A DNA stretch of 64,000 nt from Flavobacterium turcicum (GCF_011365745.1 NZ_JAAOBY010000001.1:372001-436000), one strand, 5' to 3'. Shown: positions 16,631 to 26,225, numbered from the stretch's first letter. Made by a program: numbers and translations. The notes: generated by a model not told the origin, from the letters alone.

Positions 16631-19600
16631 ATGAAAAGAATTATTTTTATTTTGATTATTTTCCTATCGGCTCTTGGTCATGCTCAGGTTACTACCTCGG
16701 CTATGTCTGGAACGGTTAAGTCAAATACTGGAGAGGCTTTACCCGGAGCCTCAGTCATGGTTGTTCACAAACCTACAGGCTCAAAGTATTTTTCTACAAC
16801 TGATTTTGATGGTGGTTATTCAGTACAAGGTTTGAGACCAGGAGGTCCTTACACGTTGACTGTTACCTATATAGGGTATAAGACATCAGAAATTACAGAA
16901 ATTAATGCTCCTTTGGGAAGCAATATAAGTGTAAATGTAGTTGTTCAGGAAGCTTCTAACACGCTTAAAGAGGTTGTTGTGGTTTCAAATAAATCGAACG
17001 GAGCTTTCAACAAAGGTAAAACTGGTGCTTCACAACAATTTTCTAACAGAGAATTAACAGCGATACCTGTAACTGGAGCAAGATCGATCAATTCGATAAC
17101 TAAATACAATGCCAATGCAGGTGGCGGAGGTTCTTTTGGAGGACAAGATTCAAGATTGAATAATTTTACTATTGATGGATCTGTTTTTAATAATGGTTTT
17201 GGACTTGGATCTGATGCGCAAGCAGGAGGTAGAACAGGTTCGACAGCTATTTCATTAGACGCAATTGAGCAGTTGCAAGTAAGTGTAGCTCCATTTGACG
17301 TTCGTCAATCTGGATTTACAGGAACAGGAATAAACGGTGTGACTAGAAGTGGTACCAACGAAATAGAAGGATCTGTTTACACATCAACAAGAAGTAACAA
17401 GAAAGAATTTGTAGGTACTAAAGCTGGTCAAATTAGAATTGTACCTGCTAAATTTGAAGAAAATATTTTGGGTGCTAGAATTGGAGCTCCAATCATTAAA
17501 GACAAATTGTTTTTCTTTGGAAATTTTGAAACAATCAACAATTTAAGTCCAGCAACTACATGGACAGCAACAGGTTCTCCACAGCCAAGTGGACAAGTAT
17601 CTGCTCCTACTTTTCAACAAATGCAGGCACTTTCAACTTTTCTACAAGAGAAATTTAATTACACTACAGGTCCTTGGGAAAACTACGATGCAGAAAGAAT
17701 ATCAAAAAAATTCCTAGCAAAAATTGACTGGAATATCGATGATAATAATAAGTTTTCTGTAAGATATGTGCATCATGACTCTTCTTCTGATGAATTAACT
17801 TCTAATTCTAATTCATTAGGATTTGGTAACAGAAGAACAAATGTTAACTCAATGTCATATAGAAATAGTGGTTATACAATTTTAGATAATACTAGATCTA
17901 TCGTAGTTCAATTAGATAGTAAATTATCTAATTCATGGAGTAATAATTTCATTGGAGGTTATGACAAACAAATTGAAGATAGAGGTTTAATTGGTGGAGG
18001 TTTGTTTCCAACTATTGATATTAAAAACGGTACTGCACCTTCAGGTGGTAATGCAGGTACAGTAGGTAATTTGAATTTTATTGGTGCTGGTCTAGATCCA
18101 TTTACACAAGGAAATAAACTTAATTATTCTACTTTACACTTCACGAATAATTTAACAAAAACAGTTGGAAAGCATTCGTTATTATTTGGTGCTAATTATG
18201 AGCATTTTGAATCAAGCAACTTGTTCTTCTCTGGTTCAAATGGAGTATTTATCTTCAACTCTTTAGATGAGTTTTATAGTGCAGCGAATGAGTCTATTGC
18301 TTTAAATGGTGCGCCTTCTGTAAACAATTTACCAGTAAGAACGCAATTCAGATATTCAGCTTTAGCTGGAGGTGCTGAGCCTTTACAAGTATTAAAATCT
18401 GATAAAATAGATTTATATTTTCAAGATGATTTTAAAGTTAGTGACCAATTAAGAGTTACTGTGGGTATAAGAGGAACAAGAGTTTCGTTTAAAGATACAG
18501 CTTTAGAGAACCCTTTAGTTTCAGGTTTAACTTTTGCAAACGGTGCTAAGTTCAATACTGGTGATATGCCAGATACTCAGTATTTGTTTGAACCAAGAGT
18601 AGGTTTCAATTTAGATGTTACAAGAGATGCAAGAACAATTGTTCGTGGTGGTTCTGGATTATTTTCAGGAAGACCTCCATTAGTGTTTCTTTCTAACGCA
18701 ATTGGAAATAACGGTATTCTTACTGGTTTAGTAGACGCAAGTGATGCCAATGTTGGTTCTGGAGGATACGGTTTTACTGTTAACCCAAGTCAATATTTTA
18801 CGCCAAGTACACCAACTTTACCAAGTACTATTGATTTAGCATTCACTGATAAAAATTACAAGTTTCCACAAGTTTGGAAAACAACAATTGCAGTAGACCA
18901 AAAATTACCATTTGGATTTACAGGTACAATTGAAGGTATTTTTAGTAAAAATATAAATGAAACAGCATATTCTAATGCGAATTTTGAAAATGCAGTAGGA
19001 ACAATTAATGGGCCTGATAATAGACCATTGTTTGCTGGAAATGATAACGGTGTTAGAATAAACAATAATGTTATTAATGGTATACTTTTAAGTAACACTG
19101 ATAAAGGATATTTTTACTCAACTACAATTAAATTAGAGTATCCTTATAAAAAAGGATTATGGGGATCTTTTGCTTATACGCACTCTCAAGCTAATGATTT
19201 GTTATCTCCAGGTTCTACAGCATCAGGTAGCTGGACTGGTGTTAGATCTATCAATGGTAATAATGACCAAAAGCTAGGATTGTCTAATAACAACACTCCT
19301 CATAGAATGGTAGGTATATTGGGTTACAAAATTCAATATGGAAATAAGTTAGGAGCGGCAACGTCAATTAATTTAGGTTACATCGGTGAGCAATCAAGTT
19401 CTTTCTCATACGTATATGGTGGAGACTTAAACGGTGATCGTATCAACGGAAACGACTTACTTTTTGTTCCTAATAAAGCTAGTGATTTACGTTTTGTTCC
19501 AATTACTCAAAACCTTGGTGGTTCTACAATCGTTTTATATTCAGAAGCTCAGCAAATGGAAGCTTTTGATAAGTTTATAGATCAAGATCCTTATTTATCT

Positions 19601-19978
19601 AAAAAAAGAGGTCAATATGTAGATAGAAATGAAAACTTATTGCCAATGCTACACAGAGTGGATTTATCTGTAACCCAAGATTTTTCTCTTAACATTGGAG
19701 GTAAAAAGAATAGTTTTCAATTTAGAGCAGATATCTTAAACTTTACTAATTTAGTAAACCGTTCATGGGGAGTTTCACAGAGAGCAACAAACACCAATAT
19801 TTTGGTTGTAAATCAAGCTCCTAGTAGTACAAACAACTTTATCCCAGGTTACCAAATGGCTTTCCAAACGGATAATCAAGGTAGAAGATTTTTAGCAAAA
19901 GATACTTTCCAAAAAAATGCATCTGTATCTGATGTTTGGCAAGCACAATTTACGCTAAGATATACTTTTGGTAATTAA
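16631..19978 (+). CDS. Oar-like TonB-dependent receptor with carboxypeptidase-regulatory domain
   Basis: An outer-membrane receptor/transporter of 1115 residues from the chosen start MKRIIFILII, which begins a proper signal peptide cut after ALGHAQ. A carboxypeptidase-regulatory-like beta domain spans about 22-105 (GTVKSNTGEALPGASVMV), followed by a TonB plug with LNNFTIDGSVFNNGFGL and a long beta barrel ending YTFGN. The wording of the plug resembles the Oar subfamily rather than SusC with its SusD partner. No SusD gene follows; instead a fasciclin lipoprotein gene starts 50 nt downstream. The substrate is unknown. Confidence 0.88.
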   Translation: MKRIIFILIIFLSALGHAQVTTSAMSGTVKSNTGEALPGASVMVVHKPTGSKYFSTTDFDGGYSVQGLRPGGPYTLTVTYIGYKTSEITEINAPLGSNISVNVVVQEASNTLKEVVVVSNKSNGAFNKGKTGASQQFSNRELTAIPVTGARSINSITKYNANAGGGGSFGGQDSRLNNFTIDGSVFNNGFGLGSDAQAGGRTGSTAISLDAIEQLQVSVAPFDVRQSGFTGTGINGVTRSGTNEIEGSVYTSTRSNKKEFVGTKAGQIRIVPAKFEENILGARIGAPIIKDKLFFFGNFETINNLSPATTWTATGSPQPSGQVSAPTFQQMQALSTFLQEKFNYTTGPWENYDAERISKKFLAKIDWNIDDNNKFSVRYVHHDSSSDELTSNSNSLGFGNRRTNVNSMSYRNSGYTILDNTRSIVVQLDSKLSNSWSNNFIGGYDKQIEDRGLIGGGLFPTIDIKNGTAPSGGNAGTVGNLNFIGAGLDPFTQGNKLNYSTLHFTNNLTKTVGKHSLLFGANYEHFESSNLFFSGSNGVFIFNSLDEFYSAANESIALNGAPSVNNLPVRTQFRYSALAGGAEPLQVLKSDKIDLYFQDDFKVSDQLRVTVGIRGTRVSFKDTALENPLVSGLTFANGAKFNTGDMPDTQYLFEPRVGFNLDVTRDARTIVRGGSGLFSGRPPLVFLSNAIGNNGILTGLVDASDANVGSGGYGFTVNPSQYFTPSTPTLPSTIDLAFTDKNYKFPQVWKTTIAVDQKLPFGFTGTIEGIFSKNINETAYSNANFENAVGTINGPDNRPLFAGNDNGVRINNNVINGILLSNTDKGYFYSTTIKLEYPYKKGLWGSFAYTHSQANDLLSPGSTASGSWTGVRSINGNNDQKLGLSNNNTPHRMVGILGYKIQYGNKLGAATSINLGYIGEQSSSFSYVYGGDLNGDRINGNDLLFVPNKASDLRFVPITQNLGGSTIVLYSEAQQMEAFDKFIDQDPYLSKKRGQYVDRNENLLPMLHRVDLSVTQDFSLNIGGKKNSFQFRADILNFTNLVNRSWGVSQRATNTNILVVNQAPSSTNNFIPGYQMAFQTDNQGRRFLAKDTFQKNASVSDVWQAQFTLRYTFGN

Positions 19979-20028
19979 GAAAACAATAATTTAAATAACG
20001 CAGTACACAAACATTAAATAAAAAAATC

Positions 20029-21057
20029 ATGAAAATAAAAAATCAAATTTTGTCTTTCGTAACTATGTTAGCTGTTGCTTTTGTGACATTCTCATGCTCG
20101 ACTGATGAGCCAAAAGAGGTAACTCCTTTAAAATCGATCGTTGAAATAGCTAAAGCAGACCCTGCAAATTTCAGTATCTTAGTTGATGCTTTAAGAAAAA
20201 CGGGTTTAGAATCTACTTTAACTAGTGCAGGATCTTACACTGTTTTTGCTCCAACAAATGCGGCTTTTACAGCTGCTGGTTATTCAAGTGCAAGTATTAA
20301 TGCTTTAACAGCTCCTGCTGACAATACTGCTATTAATAATTTAAGATTAATTCTTCAGAATCACGTAATTGGTTTAGGAACTAGAGCTAATGATTTGTTA
20401 GCTGCTGGTTATACTAGAACTTTTGCAGCTGTAAGAGTACCTGCTTCGGCTTCTTCAAATGTTAACATCAATTTGTTTGTAAATAAAGTTGGAACTGATG
20501 TGCTTGTTAATGGCGGAGTTGCTAACGGTGGTGCTAAAGTAACTTCTGCAGATATAGAAGCTAGCAACGGTATCGTGCATGTTGTTGACGGTGTAATCTT
20601 GTTACCTACTATTGTAAGTCATATCAAAGCTAATCCAAATTTATCTTCTTTATTAGGTGTAGTTGCTTCAACTGCTCAAGCTTCAGTATTGACTACTCTT
20701 AACGGTGCAACTGCTGCAGCACCTTTAACTGTTTATGCTCCTGAAAATGCTGCATTTACTGCTGCAACTGCAACAAATGGTTACTTGGTTGGTAAGTCTG
20801 ATGCACAAGTTACAAGTATCCTAAGATATCACTTAGAAAATGGAAATAGAGCTCCAAGTTCTACTACTTCATATTCTACATCTGCTGACGTAGCAATAAC
20901 TACGCTTTTTACACCAAACAGATTTACAATTTTGCAAGGTACTGTTAAAATTAAAGATGTTGTAGGTACTACTAATGGTACTGTTAAAACTTTTAATATT
21001 CAAGGAACTAATGGTGTGGTTCAGGTAATTGATAAAGTATTACAGCCATTTCAATAA
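20029..21057 (+). CDS. Lipoprotein with two fasciclin (FAS1) domains
   Basis: A 342-residue lipoprotein. The signal peptide ends VAFVTFSC with lipid Cys23 followed by STDEP, an acidic pattern compatible with surface export in Bacteroidota. Two FAS1 repeats follow, about 33-195 (AGSYTVFAPTNAAF, NGIVHVVDGVIL) and 196-342 (PLTVYAPENAAFTA, NGVVQVIDKVL). FAS1 domains act in adhesion or binding of surface polymers. The gene is 50 nt after the Oar-like receptor with no terminator between and is closed by a strong terminator, so the two are probably one operon. Confidence 0.92.
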   Translation: MKIKNQILSFVTMLAVAFVTFSCSTDEPKEVTPLKSIVEIAKADPANFSILVDALRKTGLESTLTSAGSYTVFAPTNAAFTAAGYSSASINALTAPADNTAINNLRLILQNHVIGLGTRANDLLAAGYTRTFAAVRVPASASSNVNINLFVNKVGTDVLVNGGVANGGAKVTSADIEASNGIVHVVDGVILLPTIVSHIKANPNLSSLLGVVASTAQASVLTTLNGATAAAPLTVYAPENAAFTAATATNGYLVGKSDAQVTSILRYHLENGNRAPSSTTSYSTSADVAITTLFTPNRFTILQGTVKIKDVVGTTNGTVKTFNIQGTNGVVQVIDKVLQPFQ

Positions 21058-21073
21058 GAAACAGATTCGTTAT

Positions 21074-21111
21074 AAAAAAGGCTGTCTAATTAAATTAGAC
21101 AGCCTTTTTTT
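21074..21111 (+). terminator. Terminator after the fasciclin gene
   Basis: A stem of up to 18 bp, AAAAAAGGCTGTCTAATT and complement, closed by a very short loop and followed by T residues. Confidence 0.9.
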
Positions 21112-21156
21112 GTTTTATTGTCTTTTTGTATGTTTAGATTTTACACCTTTTTTTAT

Positions 21157-21164
21157 TATATTTG
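21157..21164 (+). promoter_or_regulatory. -7 promoter box for the small membrane protein gene
   Basis: TATATTTG fits TAnnTTTG, 21 nt before the ATG at 21186. It supports the shorter start. Confidence 0.45.
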
Positions 21165-21185
21165 TTTCAAACAAAATCAATACTT

Positions 21186-21608
21186 ATGTATCAATTCATT
21201 CAAAAATTTCATTCTGGTTGGGCTTATTTAGCACTTTTAATTTTGGTAGTGGCAGTACTAAATGCTTTAATCGGTAAATTTTCAGGTAAAGAGTTCACAT
21301 CTAAAGATAGAAAAATCGCTTTATTTGCTTTAATTGCTATTCATATTCAACTTTTAGTAGGACTCGTTTTGTATTTCGTTTCACCTCTAGGGTTAGAATC
21401 ATTAGGGCAAATGAGTGATAAGGCTTTACGTCTTACTTCATTAGAGCACCCGCTAATCAACATAATTGCAATTGCTCTTATTACACTAGGATGGTCTAAA
21501 CATAAAAAGTTAGTATCATCTGAAAGTAAGTTTAAAACATTTTCAATTTTTTATGGTGTTGGTTTATTTCTTATTTTGTTGAGAATACCTTGGAATTTAT
21601 GGTTGTAA
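21186..21608 (+). CDS. Four-span membrane protein of unknown function, His-bearing
   Basis: A 140-residue inner-membrane protein with four predicted spans: about 12-30, 50-70, 85-105 and 118-136. The chosen start MYQFIQKFHSG lies just after a -7 box; the longer frame adds 8 residues across the promoter. His residues sit near span ends (KFHSGW, IAIHIQLLVG, LEHPLINI, SKHKK), which recalls small b-type haem membrane proteins. Haem binding is inference only. Close homologues have been labelled 'cytochrome b' or, wrongly, a ribosomal protein, as I recall. It is a single gene with its own promoter and terminator. Confidence 0.75.
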   Translation: MYQFIQKFHSGWAYLALLILVVAVLNALIGKFSGKEFTSKDRKIALFALIAIHIQLLVGLVLYFVSPLGLESLGQMSDKALRLTSLEHPLINIIAIALITLGWSKHKKLVSSESKFKTFSIFYGVGLFLILLRIPWNLWL

Positions 21609-21618
21609 TTAACCTATA

Positions 21619-21647
21619 GAAAGCTCTAGAAATAGAGCTTTTTTTTC
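21619..21647 (+). terminator. Terminator after the small membrane protein gene
   Basis: Stem AAGCTCTA/TAGAGCTT with a GAAA loop and an 8-T tail. Confidence 0.88.
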
Positions 21648-21691
21648 TAGGTACGGTTTTTGTAAAATAGAGTTGAACTAATAAAACACAT

Positions 21692-22219
21692 ATGAAAATA
21701 GCATTTACTTTATTATTTAGTATCGTAGTATTGCTGCGGGTAAGTGGTCAAACTAGCACCGCAGAGAAGCAGACTAAAATAAATCAAAAGTCTACTTTAG
21801 ATAAAAATATCACTACAAAATTAGCTGTTGAAAAGGATACAGTTAAAAAAATAAAAGCAACGACAGTCATTCCAGAAAAAACTGCTGATAGCGTTTTGGT
21901 TTATTCAGGTGTTTTTAAACCTTATAAAAAGCTGGTGCACGCTTCTTACTATGCTGATAAATTCAATGGCAAAAGAACTACCAGCGGTAAAAAATTTGAT
22001 AATAATAAGTATACCGCTGCACACAAAAAACTTCCTTTTGGCACCAAAGTGCGTATCACCAACGAAAAAAATGGAAAGTCAGTAGTTGTCGAAGTAATAG
22101 ATCGTGGTCCATTTGTACGCTCAAGAGAAATTGATCTTACCAAAAGAGCCTTTATGGAAATCGCTTCCAATAAAGCAAGCGGCGGTATGATCGTGACCAT
22201 CGAGGTACTCAATAATTAA
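21692..22219 (+). CDS. RlpA-like double-psi beta-barrel protein, exported
   Basis: A 175-residue exported protein with a signal peptide at 1-19 (LLFSIVVLLRVSGQ). A Lys/Thr-rich linker follows, then a C-terminal RlpA barrel from about residue 85: HASYYADKFNGKRTTSGKKF, LPFGTKVRITNEKNG and VIDRGPFVRSREIDLTKRAF. RlpA proteins bind or cut denuded septal glycan; the conserved Asp of DRGPF and the His/Tyr of HASYYAD are kept, so lytic transglycosylase activity is possible. It lacks an SPOR domain. Its stop abuts the convergent CYTH gene with no spacer. Confidence 0.9.
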   Translation: MKIAFTLLFSIVVLLRVSGQTSTAEKQTKINQKSTLDKNITTKLAVEKDTVKKIKATTVIPEKTADSVLVYSGVFKPYKKLVHASYYADKFNGKRTTSGKKFDNNKYTAAHKKLPFGTKVRITNEKNGKSVVVEVIDRGPFVRSREIDLTKRAFMEIASNKASGGMIVTIEVLNN

Positions 22220-22687
22220 CTACCAAGAACTAAAAGGTAGTTGACTCAAGTAGGAGTTGTAGTAGCGCTTATCTCCCGTAACTTCAATACCCAGCCAATC
22301 TGGTATTTCAAATAATTCTGTCTCCGTTTCGAGCTCAATTTCGGCAATAATCAATCCATCGTTTGCGCCGTGAAAAACATCTACCTCAAACGTATGTTTT
22401 CCTAAATAGATTTCGTAACGTGTTTTTTCTATAATTCCGCTTTCGCACAATAATAATAATGCTTTAGCATCTTCAACTGCTACTTCTTTCTCCCATTCAA
22501 AACGGGACAGTCCACTAGCACTGCTTTGTCCCTTTATGGTCAAAAAAGCTTGATCGCCTTTGGTGCGTACCCTTACGGTTCGCAGTGGATCTGAGTTTAA
22601 GTAGCCTTGTGCTATGTGTTTTTTAGTCGTTGATTGGTCAATAAAGGCATCGTTCTTCACCAAAAATTTTCTTTCAATTTCAATCAT
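22220..22687 (-). CDS. CYTH domain protein (triphosphate tunnel family)
   Basis: A 155-residue CYTH (CyaB-thiamine triphosphatase) protein. The N-terminal signature IEIERKFLV gives the EXEXK motif, and later strands carry alternating Arg/Lys/Glu (RTVRVRTKGDQAFLTIKG, FEVDVFHGANDGLIIAEIELE). The fold hydrolyses inorganic triphosphate or nucleotide/thiamine triphosphates with divalent metal; the actual substrate is not decided by sequence. It is a single gene, convergent with the RlpA-like gene, with the two stop codons directly adjacent. Confidence 0.92.
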   Translation of the reverse strand: MIEIERKFLVKNDAFIDQSTTKKHIAQGYLNSDPLRTVRVRTKGDQAFLTIKGQSSASGLSRFEWEKEVAVEDAKALLLLCESGIIEKTRYEIYLGKHTFEVDVFHGANDGLIIAEIELETETELFEIPDWLGIEVTGDKRYYNSYLSQLPFSSW

Positions 22688-22711
22688 TTTTTTTGTTTTT
22701 AGTAGCTTTCT

Positions 22712-22850
22712 CCAGCTATTCGTTTCAATTTACAACTGCTCAAATTTTTTTTCTATAGCAAAAAAGTAGCTTCTTGGGTCGCTCTTTTTTGCTAGAAAAA
22801 TACAATTTGCGTTCTTGTAAATTTACACTGCTATCTGGGCTAGGTTGCGT
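22712..22850 (+). repeat. Dispersed intergenic element, copy 2
   Basis: It begins CCAGCTATTCGTTTCAA and ends TTTACACTGCTATCTGGGCTA, matching copy 1 at both ends. An inner palindrome AATTTACAA/TTGTAAATT flanks a T/A-rich core. The stretch from 22688 to 23008 holds no gene; this element fills much of it. Confidence 0.78.
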
Positions 22851-23008
22851 TGCAAATATAGGAGTTTTGTTTTTGCACGTGCTATATTCATTCCTTGTCA
22901 ATATTAAAGTTCTGATAGTACCTTTTAAAAATAGATGTTTTTAAAAATAGAATAATTGCGCCATAAATTGGCTCTCGATTTGTATTTTTACAGAAATTGA
23001 TTTGCACC

Positions 23009-25093
23009 ATGAAATTATTTCCTAAAACCAATGCGCATCCTACCATAGCGGGTATTTTGACCGAGTTTTTTGGTGTTGCCCAATCATGGCGCGAAACAAA
23101 TGATCCCTTAGAGCCTTTGGTGGAGTTAATAGGTTTGATTAGACCAAAATCGACTAAAAATATTCAAACGGTAGATATTTCGGAAGTCATTGTTTTTTTG
23201 CAAAACAATTTTGCTTGTCGCAAGCAGTTTTCTATCTATTTAGCCGAAATTTTTGCAAATAAAAAATTCAATAAAATTTTAGCTGATGCTGCAATTTTGC
23301 AAGATGCCGATTTCTTTTTTGAAGTTAAAAAACGCATTTTCGCTAAGTTTTTGCCCTACCAACCTCAAAAGGATACACTTGAATATATTTTTAATCAAGT
23401 TTTTTATCTTGCTAATGATGGAATTTGGATTTCTAAAATCCCAATGCAGCAATTACAAGAATTGAGTGATTTGCTGAAATTTAAATCTATTTATGACGAT
23501 GTTGAGCCCAATTCTGTTTTAAGTGAATTGCTGGTAGCCATGCATTTGCTTACCCAAAGAATTAGTGGGCGAGCGATGGAAACCGATGTGATTAAAATGG
23601 TACCTGAATTCGAAAATTTAGAGAGCCCTTTTTCTGCCTTCGAAAAGGAATTGTTCCTTATTGAAGATCGGATTAAAGAGTCTAAAAAACATTATATATC
23701 TTCTGATGATTTATCATACGCTCAGTTACTTGTTTTGTATAAGCAGTGCGAAGACTTTGTAGACACCGCCTTTAACAATAGTTCTAAATATGGCATTTCG
23801 CTTCGTGTCAATCAAAATTTATTAAAAATTAAGCAGCAATTAGTGCGACTTAAATTTTTAATTTCCTTGTTGGTTGTTGATGATGAGAGACATAAAAAAC
23901 TCAACGGTATTAGTCTGGTGCTTCAGCTCATTAAGTACAACTGTTATAAAAACAACGTTCGAAAATTTATTGCCGAGAGTACGCAATTAATATCCTATGA
24001 AATAACGCAGCATACTGCTAAAACAGGAGAACATTACATTACCGAAAGTAGAAAAGAGTACTATAAAATGTTCCGAACTGCTGTTGGTGGTGGCTTTATT
24101 GTTGGTATTTTATGTATTATAAAAGTTTTGTTGTCAAAAGTAGAAACTAGTTTTTTTGGCCATGCATTTTTGTATAGTATGAACTATGCTTTTGGGTTCA
24201 TCACTATTTATTTATTAGGCTTTACCTTGGCCACCAAACAGCCCGCAATGACAGCAGCGGCACTTATCAAAGCGCTCGAAGATGGTGTAGTTAAAAAAGG
24301 GAAAGATGCCGAAAAGTACAAAGCGTTTGCCATATTATTTGCTCGAGTATTTCGTTCTCAATTTATTGCCTTTGTTGGCAACGTGATTATGGCTTTTCCG
24401 GTTTCTCTTTTAGGAATTTGGCTTATTGATCATTATTTAGATTATAATATTGCAGCCACTAAATGGAAAACCTTGGTTATTGATTTGAGTCCGATACATT
24501 CACTAGCAATTGTTCATGCTGCAATTGCAGGTGTTTTTCTGTTTTTATCTGGGATTATTTCGGGAAGTGTTGCCAACAGAGACAAACACAACCAAGTGTA
24601 TTTTAGAATAAGTGAACATCCAGTTTTAAAAAGGTATTTCGGGAAGAAAAAAACCACTCGATTTGCGCAGTTGTATGAAAAAAAATGGGCAGGAATTATA
24701 TCTAATTTTTGGTTTGGTGTATTCATGGGTAGTACGGCCTCGATCGGTTTATTTTTGGGGCTTAATATCGACATTAGACACATTACTTTTGGTAGTGGTA
24801 ATTTGGCGCTAGCCATGTATGGAGCTAATTACGAAGTTCCAAGTGATTTATTGATTTGGGGGATTTTTGGAATCGGTATTATTGGTTTGGTCAATTTTAT
24901 GGTGAGTTTTAGTTTGTCCCTCGGACTAGCATTTCGATCAAGAGCAATGTCTGTATTTGAGTTACGTTTTGTAACTATTTCCATCTGGAGGCATTTTAAA
25001 TCTAGTCCCTTTAGCTTTTTCTTTCCAACCGAAGTTAAAGCTAAATCAGCCGTAATTGAAAATTACTTACACGTTGATGAATCCACAAAATAA
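23009..25093 (+). CDS. Gcr-type 'site-specific recombinase' family membrane protein
   Basis: A 694-residue protein from ATG 23009; a TTG four codons earlier is possible. The first 350 residues are helical and soluble. The C-terminal half holds about six membrane spans, for example GGGFIVGILCIIKVLL, FIAFVGNVIMAFPVSLLG and LLIWGIFGIGIIGLVNF. The family is named for a gonococcal Gcr protein, but I see no tyrosine- or serine-recombinase catalytic signature. The membrane topology argues against a DNA recombinase, so the family name should not be taken as function. Its role is unknown. dinB follows 49 nt downstream. Confidence 0.78.
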   Translation: MKLFPKTNAHPTIAGILTEFFGVAQSWRETNDPLEPLVELIGLIRPKSTKNIQTVDISEVIVFLQNNFACRKQFSIYLAEIFANKKFNKILADAAILQDADFFFEVKKRIFAKFLPYQPQKDTLEYIFNQVFYLANDGIWISKIPMQQLQELSDLLKFKSIYDDVEPNSVLSELLVAMHLLTQRISGRAMETDVIKMVPEFENLESPFSAFEKELFLIEDRIKESKKHYISSDDLSYAQLLVLYKQCEDFVDTAFNNSSKYGISLRVNQNLLKIKQQLVRLKFLISLLVVDDERHKKLNGISLVLQLIKYNCYKNNVRKFIAESTQLISYEITQHTAKTGEHYITESRKEYYKMFRTAVGGGFIVGILCIIKVLLSKVETSFFGHAFLYSMNYAFGFITIYLLGFTLATKQPAMTAAALIKALEDGVVKKGKDAEKYKAFAILFARVFRSQFIAFVGNVIMAFPVSLLGIWLIDHYLDYNIAATKWKTLVIDLSPIHSLAIVHAAIAGVFLFLSGIISGSVANRDKHNQVYFRISEHPVLKRYFGKKKTTRFAQLYEKKWAGIISNFWFGVFMGSTASIGLFLGLNIDIRHITFGSGNLALAMYGANYEVPSDLLIWGIFGIGIIGLVNFMVSFSLSLGLAFRSRAMSVFELRFVTISIWRHFKSSPFSFFFPTEVKAKSAVIENYLHVDESTK

Positions 25094-25142
25094 TAATTTT
25101 TTATTAGAACGCTGATTGGCAATTCGTCAACAAATAGCAATT

Positions 25143-26225
25143 ATGAGTGAAATTGTTTCTTACCGAAAAATTATACATGTCGATATGGATGCTTTTTATG
25201 CCTCTGTAGAGCAAATGGATAATCCGGAGTTACAAGGAAAGCCTATTGCCGTTGGTGGTTCAGAAAATCGTGGCGTGGTTGCGGCTGCAAGTTATGAAGC
25301 TAGAAAGTTTGGTGTTCGAAGCGCTATTAGTGGCGTTTTGGCCAAAAAGAAATGTCCAGATTTAGTGTTTGTACGCCCGCGATTTGATCGTTACAGAGAG
25401 ATTTCGGGTAAGATTCAGAAAATATTTTATGAGTATACAGATCTAGTAGAGCCCTTGTCATTAGACGAAGCTTATCTCGATGTTACTCATAATAAAAAAG
25501 GTAATCCTAGTGCCAGTTTGTTGGCCCAAGAAATTCGAGAGCGAATTTTTAAAGAAGTTGGTCTTACCGCATCTGCGGGTATATCTGTAAATAAATTTGT
25601 TGCCAAAATTGCCAGCGACTACAATAAGCCAAACGGTCAAAAAACAGTTAATCCTGATGACGTTTTACTTTTTTTAGAGGAATTACCTATTCGTAAGTTT
25701 TATGGCGTGGGCAAAGTGACCACCGAAAAGATGTATCAATTAGGAATCTTTACAGGACGGGAACTCAAAAGTAAATCTTTAGAATTTTTAGAAAAACATT
25801 TCGGTAAAGCCGGTCACTTTTATTATGATGTAGTGCGTGGTATTCACAATAGTGAGGTCAAATCACATCGCATTACCAAATCGGTTGCTGCAGAACATAC
25901 TTTCGATGTCAATCTATCTTCGGAGGTTTTTATGATGGAGCAATTGGAAATTATCGCAAACTCTTTAGAAAAAAGACTAAGAAAACACAGTTTAGCTGGT
26001 AAAACAATTACTTTAAAAATTAAATACAGTGATTTCACTCAGCAAACTCGCAGTAAAACCTTGCCTTATTTTATAGCCGACAAAGCGTTATTAATTGAAA
26101 ATGTAAAAGAACTGCTGTATCAAGAACGTCTCAAAGATTCGGTACGCTTGTTAGGTATTTCGCTTAGTAATTTAAATAATGAAGAGAAAAAATTTGTTGT
26201 TGTGCAGTTAAAATTTAATTTTTAA
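25143..26225 (+). CDS. dinB: DNA polymerase IV (Y-family)
   Basis: A translesion DNA polymerase without proofreading. The protein has 360 residues from MSEIVSYRKI; a TTG nine codons earlier is less likely. The Y-family palm motifs are clear: IIHVDMDAFYASVEQ (first catalytic Asp) and SLDEAYLDV (catalytic Asp-Glu), then a helix-hairpin-helix thumb (RKFYGVGKVTTEKMYQLGI) and a little-finger domain. A strict C-terminal clamp-binding peptide is not obvious; the terminal FVVVQLKF may serve. No LexA-type box was recognised upstream. Confidence 0.96.
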   Translation: MSEIVSYRKIIHVDMDAFYASVEQMDNPELQGKPIAVGGSENRGVVAAASYEARKFGVRSAISGVLAKKKCPDLVFVRPRFDRYREISGKIQKIFYEYTDLVEPLSLDEAYLDVTHNKKGNPSASLLAQEIRERIFKEVGLTASAGISVNKFVAKIASDYNKPNGQKTVNPDDVLLFLEELPIRKFYGVGKVTTEKMYQLGIFTGRELKSKSLEFLEKHFGKAGHFYYDVVRGIHNSEVKSHRITKSVAAEHTFDVNLSSEVFMMEQLEIIANSLEKRLRKHSLAGKTITLKIKYSDFTQQTRSKTLPYFIADKALLIENVKELLYQERLKDSVRLLGISLSNLNNEEKKFVVVQLKFNF

